Assembly: GCA_964030785.1 (NCBI GenBank)
Contig: OZ034971.1
Location: forward strand, 38,058,304-38,122,303
Source of the DNA: Siderastrea siderea
Lineage: Eukaryota > Cnidaria > Anthozoa > Scleractinia > Rhizangiidae
Direction: 5' to 3'
DNA length: 64,000 bases
Shown piece by piece: positions 1 through 12,164 of this stretch. The first letter of the stretch is position 1. Each line of letters opens with the position of its first letter. Position numbers and translations under genes: made by a program. The notes below the pieces were generated by a model, which ran no database searches, had not been told where the DNA came from, and saw nothing but the letters and a program-made list of their open reading frames with translations.

Positions 1-7
1 CCCGACA

Positions 8-235
8 CCACACGCCCTGTTGGCGGTGAAGGCGCTGCTGTCGGCTGATTTTTGTGGATCTCATTTGCCTTTCCTCCCCAAGAGGGGGGGGGGGGGTTAA
101 TATTCCGAATCTCAGAACCACCTTTCGTTTCAGTGGAAGTAAAAACCTGTTTTCGCTTTTCCTTATATTGAGAGTTGTACCTAATAATCATATTCCTTCG
201 AGCAACCGATCGACCTATCGAGAATGTTCTCTTCA
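8..235. repeat. Dispersed repeat, copy 1
   Basis: This stretch matches 1507-1727 in the same orientation. Shared blocks include the segment ending in GTGGATCT, the block TTTGCCTTTCCT, TTTCAGT(G/A)GAAGTAAAAA and CCTTCGAGCAACCGAT. A homopolymer of G near 88-97 replaces a shorter G run in the other copy. No target duplication or terminal inverted repeat is visible, so the family is unknown. Open frames inside it are not conserved between the two copies. Confidence 0.65.
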
Positions 236-1506
236 CCAAAATGAAGAATTCTCGTATAAATTAGAAGTATTAGTGAAAAATCCAGTAGGCCGTCGTGAAA
301 ATGACCTATTAATTTGGATTTCGATTGTCTTCATGTTTTCCTAAAATTTTGCTATTGGAACGGCGTCGACACAACATTTTGGCATAGATGGCACATTTAT
401 GTAGCGTAACGTGTATACACCACGTTCAAATACTCTACATAATTCATATAAAGTACGTCATTGGACGTCAGTTCCTATCGGCCCCGAAACGCGCCGACAG
501 AAAACTAAGAGGTGTGAAATACGTGTTCATATTCGTTCCTTGCAGTGTGATGCATATAGAATTCCGCTTAATCCTTTAATCCCCAATAATGATCGTACCA
601 TGTAATTTTTATCCTTACAGTATCACAACTTGATCAAACATGCCGGTTATGAGAATAAAGGAAATGACCACCAAAACTCTTCATTCATTTTTAGATAATT
701 TCTCCTAACTATTACCTTAAGAGATATATCATGAACGGTGAGGACAATATGTACACACAATGTAATAATATAATTATAATGTTGATATTGCATGTTTAGC
801 CGGGTTATTGAAAAAGCGCAGTTTACGATAATAAAAATGAACATTTTTGTATATTTTTCGTTGCTTCTTACATGGCATTTACCCTTAGGCCAAACACAAT
901 TTACTCATATTGGTAGATGATAGAAACAGAAGTAAAACGCGCTCGAAAAGTAAAATTCTTTAAAAGGATTCATAAGATAGGCTACCCTTTAAAACACGCA
1001 ATATCGGAGCTCAAGACTCACGATTTCAACTTTCACGAGACAAGGCAATAAATTTTATTTGCACGTATACGAGAATAAATGTTACAAGAAAGCCTGTTTC
1101 GCAAAACAATACATTTGTTCAATTTAAGTTCCATGAAATGGAACTTCAATTGAATAAATATATTGGGCTCAGAGCATAACCGTCTTATGTCGAATTTTAG
1201 CTGGTTTTAATATTGTGCTCCAAACCGCTTCAATTTAAATTTTGTTACCAGGGAGACAATTTTTAAATGTGAAAAATTAGTAAATGCTGCGAATTGAAGA
1301 GCATGTACGAAAACTGTAAAGTGGAAAGTAAAAAGAGGAGCATCCACAGAAAGTTGAATATTAAACATCTATTCAAGGCGAAAATAAGTCATTAGAAGGA
1401 CAAGTACTGCAGTATAAAGGTAAGGGACTTACTGATTTGCATGATTAAGACCTTACACTTTTTGTTAGACAGAAAAAAATATATAGAAGTCCATCTTCGG
1501 CAAAGC
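236..1506. other. No gene recognised
   Basis: AT-rich sequence between the two copies of the dispersed repeat. Open frames are short, overlap on several strands and show no recognisable protein motif. A small local inverted pair, GTTCCATGAAATGGAAC with flanks, lies near 1128-1148. Confidence 0.5.
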
Positions 1507-1727
1507 CAGAAACCACGCGCCCTTTGACGGTGAAGCGGCTGCTTCGGCTGATTTGCGTGGATCTTATTTGCCTTTCCTTCCCAAAGGGGGTTTATTATTT
1601 CTAAGCTGAAAACCGCCTTTTGTTTCAGTAGAAGTAAAAAGTTGTTTTCGCTATATTGAGAGGAGTATCTAATGTATAAAATATATCCTTCGAGCAACCG
1701 ATTGACTTACTGAAGAATGCTGTATGA
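1507..1727. repeat. Dispersed repeat, copy 2
   Basis: Second copy of the repeat at 8-235, same orientation, with small indels including loss of the long G run. The 5' part can fold (CCACGC ... GCGTGG around 1514-1561). The minus-strand reading frame across it (1392-1697) has no family resemblance and its equivalent is interrupted in the other copy, so it is not called as a gene. Confidence 0.65.
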
Positions 1728-4205
1728 TTGAATATGCATCTATCCGCATCCACTCTCCTTGTAACATCTCTCTTCTCGGGGGATTGTCGAAAGGAAATGG
1801 ACACTTTACAAAACTCTTAAAAGGGTAGTAAGTTTAAAGTTAACGTCGTTCTAAAGAAGGGTATTTAGAAGTTAGCTAATGCTGCACAATCTTTCACAGC
1901 TGGCAATAGGTTGCTCAACCTGCCTGTAAGACAAAACAGCATCTGAATTTCAATTAATTGGTATTTTAGCCACCTTTCAATTCAGCTTGTGCCAGTGCCC
2001 GTATTCTCGCCAGTTGGCTTTAACTTGTCGGCCACCTGAAACGTCAAACGATGAAACAAAGACTACTGCGTTTTCAATATCCTTTAATTGTTGAGAGGCT
2101 AGAAGCCAACAGATTAAAACTTAACTGCCATCTTTGGATATAAAAATTGATATACATGGCGTTTTAAGCTGTTAACTGAAACACGATTTTTAATTTGGGC
2201 ACAGTGGACTCGTTTTTGAGGTTTACAGCGAGGGGATGTTTGATGAGTGTACGTTCTCAAATGGATAGAAACATCTTTCCAATACCAACATGATATAAAA
2301 ATGTTATATGTTTTCACTATTATGACTAAGTACTTGGCCCAATTGAATGGTCAGTTTCTAAGAATGAGTTCCTGAGGTGAATCGTGCAGTACTTTCTTGT
2401 TTTCTTTTCTTCGCTTTTTAACTCTTGGCCCAATATTTTGTACCTTAAAATAACATCGTTCTCATCTTTATTCATCCACTCTTCGTTCACTTTAACTTCA
2501 AGCCAAGTGACATCATTATGAGTTTAGGCACGAAAGTCTAAATCGATAAGAAAGTAACTTTTAAATGTGTAAAAGTATAGGATAAATATGTTCTATAATA
2601 GTCCGAAAAGGGTAAATTAAATAGTTTATTTGTTTGGTACTAATAAAATACTAAAAAAAGAACATGATATCTTTACTTCTTTAAATCTATGGGCATTGTG
2701 ATATCAGCTTCTCGTGTAGTAACTGCGTGTTTATGCATGTAATTAAGGCGCCTATTTGCATTTTGTGAAAGATGTGCTATTTCAAAATTTATTTTTCAAT
2801 AAAATACAACTTTTTGCCTCAATCGCACGACACTGATAATTGATTGGACAGTCAGAGAAGGCACTGACTGACACTTTTAAGGATAAATTCACCTTTTTTA
2901 GGTTCAAGAGAAAAACCTATTTCCAGTTGTTCCTAGCTTACCTTCCGAAGCTATGTAATAAATATAGATCTAATCCTTTGAGCGCATCTTTATAGTCGCC
3001 GTCTTTAAAGTCTCGTCTTTTTCACATTCTATTTTTCAAATTCTGGTGTAGTCAATTTCTCTTAGCAAATAATTTGACGCAATATTTGGAGTCACCTTCG
3101 ACTTAGTTTTGTGGTGAGGGAACAGAAATAGAAAATAAGAGCACCCCTCTGCCACCATGTTGGGCCACTGGTACGCGTTTTCGGATAGTCCGAAAAGTTT
3201 CTACCCCGAAAAGCTATTCCTAAAAACACAAGACTCATTCTACAAAACTGTCATTTCAACATGTCTTAATTTATAGCAAGGTTTCATGCTTAAAACTTCT
3301 TTGTTTACAAGATACAGTGTGAAATACAGTGCACGAAATCGGTCATAAAAGTTTTGTGGCTTTCAGGAAACCCACGCCTGGTTGGAATACTAGATTCAAA
3401 TGCGGATGAAATTTGTTTTTGGTTCTCTTCTTGTCCCAGACTTTTTCTTTCTCTGCACAAGAATCAACTATGCTAACCTCTTATTCAGGTCGGCATCACC
3501 AACTAAGCTTCGAGGCCATGGGCAATTTAAGTGAAAATTTGCAGCATTGGAGGTGTGACGGGTGCACAAAATGTTGCTTTACATCGCAAGTGTTCCCTGC
3601 ATGCCGCCTGGAGGATTCTCTTGAACGGTCGCATGCTTTGAAACGCTAGGTTGGAGGCCGGTTAAGGAGGATGTGAATTAACGAGGTTGTGAATTATCCA
3701 GAACATGTTGAACGGCAGCATTGTTTCACGCAACCTGCTGCAGGAACGTTTCATCAAAATAAATAAATAAAAAATAATAGTCTTCCTCTTAGAGCCGCTA
3801 TTGCGATCACACCTATTGACCATGATTTATTAGTTAGTTTTGAGTGATTTTTTTTTTCGTTTTCTTCTTAGGAAAGTCTCGTAAAGTATGTAATTGTGCT
3901 TATTGCTCTTTTCATAAGTCATTACAGTGAAGTCATCACGTTAAACACAATGGCTTGAAAATGTTGACCCAGTGTTCCTAAGCTACATACATTTTCATTC
4001 TAACCATCAATATCCATTTTCTTTTGTAGTAGTTCCAGTGCGCTACGCTAGTAAGAAAAACATAGCCAACACCATCCCTCTGACCAGTGCATGTTAGAAG
4101 CTGAATAAAAAAAGCGTCGTAGTGGTAGCTTACTGATTAGTCCATATTTGTTTGGCTGCAGGTTGCTTTCATCGATTTTGACTTCCTGGAATAACAATTC
4201 ACTCA
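1728..4205. other. No gene recognised
   Basis: AT-rich sequence upstream of the sulfotransferase. A 78-codon plus-strand frame at 3413-3649 begins with a hydrophobic stretch, but its start is not ATG and no motif is recognisable. The sequence just before 4206 (TTCACTCAG) resembles a 3' splice site, so an untranslated exon of the sulfotransferase gene may lie in this interval, but no donor could be chosen. Confidence 0.4.
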
Positions 4206-4226
4206 GTGACTGAAACAGCAAAAGAA

Positions 4227-5432
4227 ATGCATCCCATAATTTTTAACAAGAGATCCATAATACGCTGTTGCGTAGTCACTTTGGCTTTTCTATCTCTGTG
4301 CTTCATGTACTTATCCAAGAACACCAAGTGGAATGCAATAGTTCATGCTTATAAGATCAAGAAGAATTCAACTCACTTGACGCAATTCACTAATCTTGGA
4401 ACTGAGCGAGCCGCGGAGATGCCTGGAGAAGAGATTCTTCGTCCAAAGAAGATTAACATCGTCATATTGTCTTTGCCAAGGTCGGGATCGTCATTTTTGG
4501 GCGACGTGTTCAATCATCATCCACGAGTTTTGTATTTATTTGAGCCTCTACATTCGCTTCAGCTAAACATCAGACGAAATTCTTTGTTTGAGTTTAATTT
4601 CTCGTCAGCTTCTTATCGATCATCAGCTTTTAAATTTTTGGAAGATGCTATGTTCTGCAACTTTTCCGGTGGCGACTTTGCAAAGAATATATTCGTTAAA
4701 GATCGCTATAGAAGCCTCGCTCTGACGTCCCCTCCGTTTTGTGTGAAGAACGGAACGTCCTTCGTTTGTGACAAAGTCAACTCGCACGAACTCGAAGCGT
4801 CTTGTAAAAATAATTACAGCGTCGTCACCATGAAAATACTTACTCCTCGAATACCAATCGTTCACCGAAATAGACAACTCTTACCAAGTTGCTCTTCCAG
4901 CCATTCAAGTGAATGTAGAATAATTCATTTAGTGCGGGACCCAAGAGCTGTTGTTGACTCTATAATAAGATTGAAGTTTTTTACGAGGCGATGGGAACCG
5001 AGACGACAGAAAGAATGGTTCGTCGAGAAAATTTGCCGTCAGTTAGAGTCGGATGTGATAACAGCAAGTTTGACCAGAAATCTACTTGGTGCTCGATACA
5101 AGTTAATCCGGTTTGAGGAACTTGCTCTACATCCTGTATCAGTTGTCAATAAACTCTTCAGATTTGCAGGACTAGATTTGTTGGACAGTGTCAAGAACTG
5201 GCTGTTAGAGGCTACACATTTTAACGGTACGGCACAGAATGGCATTGGCGCTGCTTTTGGGACCGCTCGAGACTCTGAAAAAATTGTTTCTAAATGGAGA
5301 ACAAAGATGAGTTCTTCTACTGTTCAAATGATTGAAAAACACTGTGGAGGAGTTATGAGTCAGTTGGGTTACAAACTTACCGGCACGTCGTTGGGAAAAC
5401 AGCTAAATTTGAATATTTCGCTGATTGATTAA
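4227..5432 (+). CDS. Carbohydrate 6-O-sulfotransferase (CHST1/3-like)
   Basis: Single-exon gene for a 401-residue type II Golgi membrane enzyme that should transfer sulfate from PAPS to a sugar hydroxyl of glycoprotein or proteoglycan chains. The ATG at 4227 follows a non-ATG in-frame codon at 4206; the preceding TTCACTCAG could be a splice acceptor in the 5' UTR. Residues 12-29 form a signal anchor. The 5'-phosphosulfate loop LSLPRSGSSFLGD lies at about 82-93, followed by the conserved FEP at 105-107. The 3'-phosphate loop VRDPRAVVDS is at about 236-245 and the YKLIRFEEL block at about 291-299. A C-terminal Cys and LGY motif, and several N-glycosylation sequons in the lumenal domain, also fit the family. 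Length is normal for CHST proteins (about 390-480). Whether it acts on GlcNAc, Gal or GalNAc cannot be read from the motifs. The open frame appears intact and the gene is probably functional. Confidence 0.92.
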   Translation: MHPIIFNKRSIIRCCVVTLAFLSLCFMYLSKNTKWNAIVHAYKIKKNSTHLTQFTNLGTERAAEMPGEEILRPKKINIVILSLPRSGSSFLGDVFNHHPRVLYLFEPLHSLQLNIRRNSLFEFNFSSASYRSSAFKFLEDAMFCNFSGGDFAKNIFVKDRYRSLALTSPPFCVKNGTSFVCDKVNSHELEASCKNNYSVVTMKILTPRIPIVHRNRQLLPSCSSSHSSECRIIHLVRDPRAVVDSIIRLKFFTRRWEPRRQKEWFVEKICRQLESDVITASLTRNLLGARYKLIRFEELALHPVSVVNKLFRFAGLDLLDSVKNWLLEATHFNGTAQNGIGAAFGTARDSEKIVSKWRTKMSSSTVQMIEKHCGGVMSQLGYKLTGTSLGKQLNLNISLID

Positions 5433-5953
5433 ATGCTGGTTGCTTCGTTGTTTAGAACTACGCGAGGTTTAGTGCAAATGCAACCTACACGAAATTTTGG
5501 CAAGGCAATAAGAAAACTATTTCCAGTACGAGACAATCCTTCTTTAGGAGTCTCTCTATACCACAAAGAGTAAAAAAGTAAAAACAAAAAAATTAGATGC
5601 GTTTGAAAACGCTTTTACGGGAAATTTGCCTTTAAGCAGGTGTTGCAGGGGAAAGTTTTACTGAGATTCTATCCGGTCCTAGCCTTTGTAGTAGGTTCAG
5701 AGAAGGTTCGGTGGGAAAGGTGGATTCGAAAGTGAAACCAAATCGCATGAGGGGAAGGAAGAGGTCTTTCAAATGCCTTATTTTCACTGTCGTCGTTGTT
5801 GTCGTCGCTGAAATTGTTTTAGTAACAACACAGGCATGCTACCCTCTGTTTGAGTGGTGAGCTTTTATCGAACTTCAGGCTTTTATTGTGGCTGCTGAGA
5901 TTTGTTGGACTGTTGCAAAGTCATTTAGATCTTTATGGTACAATATTATTTGA

Positions 5954-5959
5954 AATAAA
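5954..5959 (+). terminator. Poly(A) signal of the sulfotransferase gene
   Basis: AATAAA in the plus strand about 520 bases after the sulfotransferase stop codon, followed by a T-rich stretch. It is the first canonical hexamer downstream. It would give a 3' UTR of about 0.55 kb. Confidence 0.5.
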
Positions 5960-5979
5960 TGTTAATTGAGACATTTCTA

Positions 5980-7288
5980 ATGGTTTTTCGTCATTCTGGG
6001 TTGTGTATAAAGCGTCTTTGGTGAGATCACTTTTCGGTCTCCGCCGAAGAGAGTAGAAGAGAGAAAGGCATGTGACATAACCGGCCGCAGCCGCTCCCGG
6101 CATTCTTCTTCAATTTGAAATTGACGCCATATTATAAAAGTTCTCACCCGACAGACACCGGCGCCTGGTAGACTACATGTCTTGACCAAGTCTGGGTTTC
6201 ATCCCTTTGTTTTCTACCGAGAAAAGCGATGCTGAGGTGCCATTTGACGCTTTTTTTAACGTGACCAATGCCGAGACCAGGACGCAGGAATTCGAAACGT
6301 GCGGGTCGTTTCAAATCAGCATTAATTCTGCAGTGTTGGTGGCACTTAGTCAAAAAAACTACGATCCAAAAATGTGCTAGATGCCTTGCCTATAAATAAA
6401 TAACTTCTTAAGGTTGTGTTTGAGGTATTTTTGGTTTTTATGTACGACCCGGAACGCTAATGCTATGAAGACAACAATGTTAGAAACGTTCTCATCACAG
6501 AATCGAAGGGAAGATCCCTCGGGAACATCCTCCCCTCCCCCTTTCCCTTCCTCTATTACTGATGGGCTACTACAGCCTCCAAAAGTGTGGCTTACCTTAC
6601 TTAACATTGGTGGGGACATTGATCGTTTCCATCAACTGTACTGACCACTCCTCATTGAGTGGGTAATTATTACACGGAGCTTCGAAAGTATAACAGGAGC
6701 TTGTGAGATTTGAGCTTGTGAGATGTGGATCATGCGAAGATAAGAGAGGTTACACAAATATGCAAATGCTGGAATGAACTCTGCAAATGTGGCGGGGAAC
6801 GGACAGAAAGGATTAAGTTCATACTCAACACTACCCTGGGGCATCGTTTTCATCATTGCAGGTAAAATAACACCAGTGTTGCATGTCTTGTTGGAAGTCT
6901 TGCCCATTTGCCAAATGGCCCAAAATTGCTCACGGCTTCTCCCTTACAGCTTCTCTAACCGCCCTGGAAGAATGCTTCACAGTGATTTGAATCAGCGAGA
7001 AATTGATCAATACTAAAATGAAGAAAAACTGTATTTATCAGAGTATTATCTGCCACCCCTCTCCTCCTAAGTAATATAGTTACTCCACGGCCCCTCTATA
7101 AGAAATCCAGGTTGGCTTGTAGCTAAGCTTGATCAACACACCAAACCGCAACACTATGACAAATTTCTCTTAATTTTCCAGCTTTCTGCAAATAATTATA
7201 GCGATTTTTAAGAAAATCGATACCATCCGTCTTTCTTGAGTAAAAAATTTGCTCTCCTGGCGGAAATCACCATGGATCAGCCCCTTAT
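5980..7288. other. No gene recognised
   Basis: Short overlapping frames on both strands, none with a recognisable motif. A local near-duplication of GAGCTTGTGAGAT occurs at about 6698-6724. Confidence 0.4.
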
Positions 7289-7567
7289 CAGTCTCTCCTT
7301 TTAAAAGGCTTTCAAAGTCACATCTTTTTAAATTAATCTATTTTAAGCTAGTTCACCGGTTTTTCTTATCTTGTAGACCGATTTTTTTATTTTTTTATCC
7401 ATTGTAATTTTTTATATTTTATACATTGTTATTAGTAGATAAGCACTTTTTTAATCCATTTTTTGAAGGTTATAAATTAGGTTTTAATATTTTTATCTTG
7501 TAACACATCGAGGCTCTTGAAATGCGTCCATAAAAACTGTTATTATTATTATTATTATTATTATTAA
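7289..7567 (+). mobile_element. 3' end of a CR1/L2-like LINE with (TTA)n tail
   Basis: The segment encodes a short C-terminal-like piece (SPFKRLSKSHLFKLI near 7294-7340), resembling the F(K/R)xxLKxxLF ends of CR1/L2-type polymerases. An AT-rich 3' UTR follows, ending in a (TTA)n microsatellite at about 7541-7567. A microsatellite tail rather than poly(A) is typical of these LINEs. Only the last few hundred bases remain; the 5' limit is uncertain. Confidence 0.5.
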
Positions 7568-7703
7568 TATTATTCTTAAAAAGTACTAGTCTCTAACGCA
7601 GACTTAAAAGCTTTCTCTTGGTACGTCACGCAATTTCCTTCGTAGGAAAGGGGCGGGTGACGAGCCCAAAGAATGTCTGCATTGGAGGTTTCCTAAGTAT
7701 TAT

Positions 7704-8814
7704 CAGGGGCGTAGCCAGCCATTTTTTCCCTTTGAGCCCGGCCCGAGATGTAAAGCGGAAATTGCGTATATCAACTTCTGTTAGAGTTCAACCTAGGAAC
7801 AGGCTATACCAGTTTTACCGCCAACGATCACTGATCTAATCCTTCGCATTGTCAAAAAGCAAAGCTGCTCTCTTTTTCTTAGCAGAGTGTTTGAAGTTTA
7901 ATAGAAAATTGTTAATTACAGTTAACATTAAATGGGCTTTGTTGATGAAGAGTGTCGTGATCAGCAGGGTTTTCGGTAGGTGAAACAAGCGGACGTGAGC
8001 ACGGTAGGTGTTAACATGAGTGCCAAAGGCATGAACTTCTAGTGGGGTACGGGGGCATGTCCCTCTGTAACGCCATTTCCCGCGTTCCCTGGACCGGAAG
8101 TGCTTGACCGGGAAGGTCTTTTTTAAAAAGAATTAAAATGCTCACAGAAAATTGTAAAATGATGATTTCATTGCAAATGACAGGAACGACCATTCGTTTC
8201 CGGTTGTATGAGTTACATAAGTAAGCAAAACAAGGCTCAACTTTATCTTTGATAAATAAATACAAAATCATCCGATTTATTTACACTTCAGAATCAATTA
8301 ATTATTTCGTGTGACAGTAGCGAACCTTACATGTCAAACGACCGGACGTTACGTCCGGCTTCTGGCATCAAACGAAACCCCTGGCTGATGATCAGCATCC
8401 AGGGGCAAGATCATGAGCAGACTATTGCTATCTGCCACTAAAATACAGCCCCTCTTGGCTTCTCTGCACAGGAATCTCTGATGTCTTCCTCGGGGTCAAC
8501 AGGGATCTTTCTGTATACACTTGCATAAGAGCCGCCCTGTCAGCGTAGTAGATCGTATGTATTTTTTCAGTTTTCTCACGCTGTTGAATCAGATCTTTCC
8601 TGTTGTAGTGTACACCGGCACGGTTTGGGGCACAATCTATCAGCACTTTTAACACATAGAGTTTTGAAACTCATGGCATCAAACGTTTATGACTGTAGAA
8701 TAGTAGCAACGAAAACAGTAGAAGAAATAATAATGGCCTTTGGCTACTGAACAAAAATCACAGAAATTCCTGTTAAGCCCGGGCTTAATGGCTTAAAGGC
8801 TAGCTACGCCCCTG
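7704..8814. mobile_element. hAT-like non-autonomous DNA transposon
   Basis: The ends are inverted repeats beginning CAGGGGCGTAGC(C/T)AGCC, a typical hAT-type start (CAGGGGCG). The 8-base flanks, AGTATTAT on the left and ACTATTGC on the right, match at 5 of 8 positions, consistent with a decayed 8-bp target duplication. No transposase is visible. A 75-codon minus-strand frame at 8428-8655 looks protein-like but was not recognised and lacks a convincing start. Confidence 0.7.
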
Positions 8815-9270
8815 ACTATTGCCGTGGTGATTTCCGCGCTCTTACCCCTAATGAAAGTGCACAATTTTTCACCATATTGCCGGACTAGAAATTACGCACA
8901 ACTATACGACAAAAGAAATGTTGTTGGATTCTGTTCGAGTTTTTACATCATCAGAAAAAAAAATGCGACAAATTTAAATGCTTCTTGTTTCTTTACCACA
9001 GAAAGTTGAAGAAAATTTCCATATTCCAAAAGTAAAATGGCAAAGGATTGCCCGCTAGGATGTGTTGAGACTTAGTTAACGCTTGCTAGGACACCCTTAC
9101 ACGCGGCAGTCCGATCTCACACCGTAGCTATTCTAAAACGCATTTGAACATGTATATGAAATCTCGAGACTCCCGAAACTCCGTTTAATTTTGGCAAGGC
9201 GCGTTGTTATTGATTTAGGCCACCACCCCCAGTAACGACAACAAAATATCCATGCAGCTCAATTACTTGC

Positions 9271-9276
9271 TTTATT
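9271..9276 (-). terminator. Poly(A) signal of DNRLRE-like gene 1
   Basis: AATAAA on the minus strand about 85 bases beyond the stop codon of the gene at 9362-10890. The paralogue has a hexamer at the equivalent place, which supports both. Confidence 0.6.
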
Positions 9277-9361
9277 CATTCTTTTACCTCCAGTACAGCA
9301 ACATTTTAACGGTTAAAACTACTCGTGTCACTGCCTTAAGGAGAGTGAAGCGCTCATCGCT

Positions 9362-10890
9362 TTAGTAAGAACACAACACCAGAACATAAGCATGTTGCTT
9401 TTTATCGCTCACGGCGTTGCTGGCAAAGCGGATACCCCTTCCAGGTGTTAGCTCGTTGGTAGCACGGATCACCAGACCGTTATTTGGCAATCCCTTACTC
9501 CATCTGCGTACTGCGTTAGTGATGTCAAACTCCACAAAGCCTCTGGGTCGGTAAGGAAAGATGGTGACTGCTTGTCGTTGTTGAGGTGCACTCTCGGCAT
9601 CAATGTTATTCAGTCCGAGGTATGGGGTGCCCCACCTATGACCATAATTGTCTCTCTTGGTGCTGGTGGCTTGAGATTCCTTCCAAGATTTATACACCAA
9701 GTGAACCTAAAAAAAGGGCAGTTAAAAGCGCTTTAGTTTGAACAGTCATTTAGTCCTATGTTTAATGTTATGATGGCTTGGTTTGTACCAAAAAATGATC
9801 ATGACAAATAATAATTTGTTCAGTTAGAATGTTTTTTAGAACTAAAAATGAACAGTTTTGGCGAACTATTAAGGATTGGTACCATTTGGGAAGAATGAAA
9901 CAAACAAACAAACCAACAAACAAACTTGTTGGTGTGTTGTTAGTTTTTCCATGTAGCCATTTTTCATTTACATGAAAGATGTCTTTCATGGCTGAGGATC
10001 AAAAACGGATATGTGGCTGGCATTTTGGTCTACCTGACCAGCTTTATCTCGGTTTTCTCTGCAGGACTGGGAGATTTACTGGATTTCCCCGTAGCTTTAG
10101 CGGCCCCTATTTTGTTATTTTAAATTTAAGAAATGTTTTGCTTTTAAACATGTTCATACTTGTGAGAAACAGCTAAGGTCTCGTAACATCTGCATTCAGA
10201 TATTTACATATGGCCTGCGGTGTGGCACTAACCACTAGCACTTCATTAACACTTGAGACCGAGACGTGCTAGGACATTGTGTGCAACGTAGTAAGCAATT
10301 TCCAACTTTGACCGTCACCAATCCCCTCCCCCCTCGTCCTAGAAAATGTCGCTGCAATGATCACGAAAGAAGTACAATAGTTGAGTAATCTAAAAGATGA
10401 GCAGGCGCTGCTTCTACTAATTTTGGCCTCGTTGTCGCATCTTGTTCCTCAGTAATTCAGCATTCACTTAAATTATCATCATTGTGTTGTATGTTGAACC
10501 ATTAGTGCAGAAATGAATACAAAATACACACTGCCTCACCTGCAGGTAGCGAGGAATCCAAGGGGTTCGGTAGATGCTATGCCAGCTTGCTTTGTGAGCG
10601 TACACAAAGTACAGATACATCTTAGCTCTTTGGATCTTTGAATAGGGACAGCTTCTGGGAAGGTTTTCAAACTGAACCAGGGAGCGTTTGTTGGGGTACT
10701 GCGGGTGCTTGGACACTAAAAGATACTTCAACCAATTGTAGTTGGAGTATGATCTTTCCAAGGTGACATCTTGTGTGACGCCAAGCTTGTACACCTTTCC
10801 TTTGCCAGTGTTGTATATTGCAACGCCTTCGGCAACAGGAATGAATAAAGCCACCATCAACACGGTTACCACGCCAGCTATTCGGTTCAT
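9362..10890 (-). CDS. Secreted DNRLRE/CBM96-like protein, gene 1 (two coding exons)
   Basis: The coding parts are 10890-10540 and 9706-9362, joined in phase 0. The donor is CTGCAG|GTGAGG and the acceptor TTTTTTTAG|GTTCAC, giving 231 residues. The ATG at 10890 is preceded by CACTTAG|AAA, a likely acceptor from an untranslated leader exon. Residues 1-22 are a signal peptide. The rest resembles one DNRLRE/CBM96-type beta-sandwich: a YNWLKYLLV block and an AKMYLYFVYAHKASW strand in exon 1, then GFVEFDIT (173-180), a WS pair (186-187) and NNGLVIRATNE (192-202) in exon 2. Such domains occur in extracellular and carbohydrate- or matrix-associated proteins; the ligand here is unknown. It is about 70% identical to the paralogue at 18438-20931, with the same exon phase and the same 117-codon first part. 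The reading frame is intact. A role in the extracellular matrix or skeleton is possible but only inferred. Confidence 0.82.
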
Positions 10891-11740
10891 TTTCTAAGTG
10901 AAAACAAAAACATAAATAAACCTTCCATTCTCTACTTGGGCTAGCATGAAGTATTTGAGATCCACTTTCCTTAAAACTGGGCACGTACTTTTAAAAATCT
11001 TTTGGTCGTGAAGTGTATCCGATATCTTTGATTCTACCTTACGTGTTGCACAGCTTACTTTCGCAAAGGAGACGAGGAGACGAGACTACCCTTTTGATTT
11101 TCCGAAAAGTAAACAAAAAAACCAAAAAAAAACAAAACAAAACAATGAAAACTGGGTGAAGTTAAAGACTTTTAAAGATTAAATTCAAGTTTTGCCTAGT
11201 TTCGGCCATTAGAGTGATTTGGAGCCATGAAATGGGTTTTCGACCTTTTAGTCTGTAGTTTCCAAAGAAGTTCTTTATTGTGGTGCTGTTTGATATGTAC
11301 AGTTTAGAAAGTTAAACCCTGTCTTCAATTCTGTAAATATGACATGCTTAAAATATCTGCACGGTCTGAAAAACCAAGCGAAAGGTGGTTCAATCTATCA
11401 TATGTGTCTTCGGATGAAATCATGTGTGATCTTAAGGTGTGACCATCAGCAATACTTTCCTATGGTATTATTCATTATGCTGTTCTCTCATTTTAGACAG
11501 TGTAAACATCCTTAGTACCTAACCATCCCCATGATGGAAACTACTGCACATTTCATTCCTGTGGTGTTCCTTGTTAAGGTAGTTATCCATTTCTAATATC
11601 GCTTTCAAAAAGCAAGCCAAAATACGCATTTTCTTCCACTGTGGCAGCCCATATGTTATCATTTAGTTTTATTGAAGTGGCTGTTTTATAGCACGTAAAC
11701 TATTCGTGGGTGTGTTTTACTACGAACTGCAATGGATTCC

Positions 11741-11752
11741 CTCTCTCTCTCG

Positions 11753-11805
<53 letters not shown>
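11741..11805. repeat. (CT)n microsatellite
   Basis: A nearly pure CT dinucleotide run with two CG interruptions near its left end. It lies inside the proposed leader intron of DNRLRE-like gene 1. The long Ser/Leu and Arg/Glu frames across it are artefacts of the repeat. Confidence 0.95.
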
Positions 11806-11810
<5 letters not shown>

Positions 11811-12164
11811 CGGTCCCCTAGCCATTCAACCAAGATGAGAAAGTTAAGATTTAGTAAAGGTAACATAGAAGCCTTCATTGTGAGAATACCGTCGCACGCC
11901 AAAACTTTATAACTTACTGCGATCTCTGTTCGAAAATGCAAGACAAATTTAATGAAGTGATGGTTCAAGGATATGGTTCCTACCTGGGCTTACACTTTAC
12001 TACAGACGGAAACCTAAACCCACACAACTTATTAAACGTTAGAACAGTTTCTTTGTTTTTTTTTTAACTGAAAGTTTTCTCGGCATTTCCCTTGAATTTT
12101 GTTTTTTGTTTATAGATCTTTGTGTGATTCAAATGAAAACTAGGCTAATGCACTAAAAAAGTTC

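Noticed and set aside
3413..3649. 78-codon frame with a hydrophobic start upstream of the sulfotransferase
   Set aside because: The start is not ATG and there is no motif or splice support.
11706..11968. Long Ser/Leu-rich and Arg/Glu-rich frames on opposite strands
   Set aside because: They are translations of the (CT)n microsatellite.
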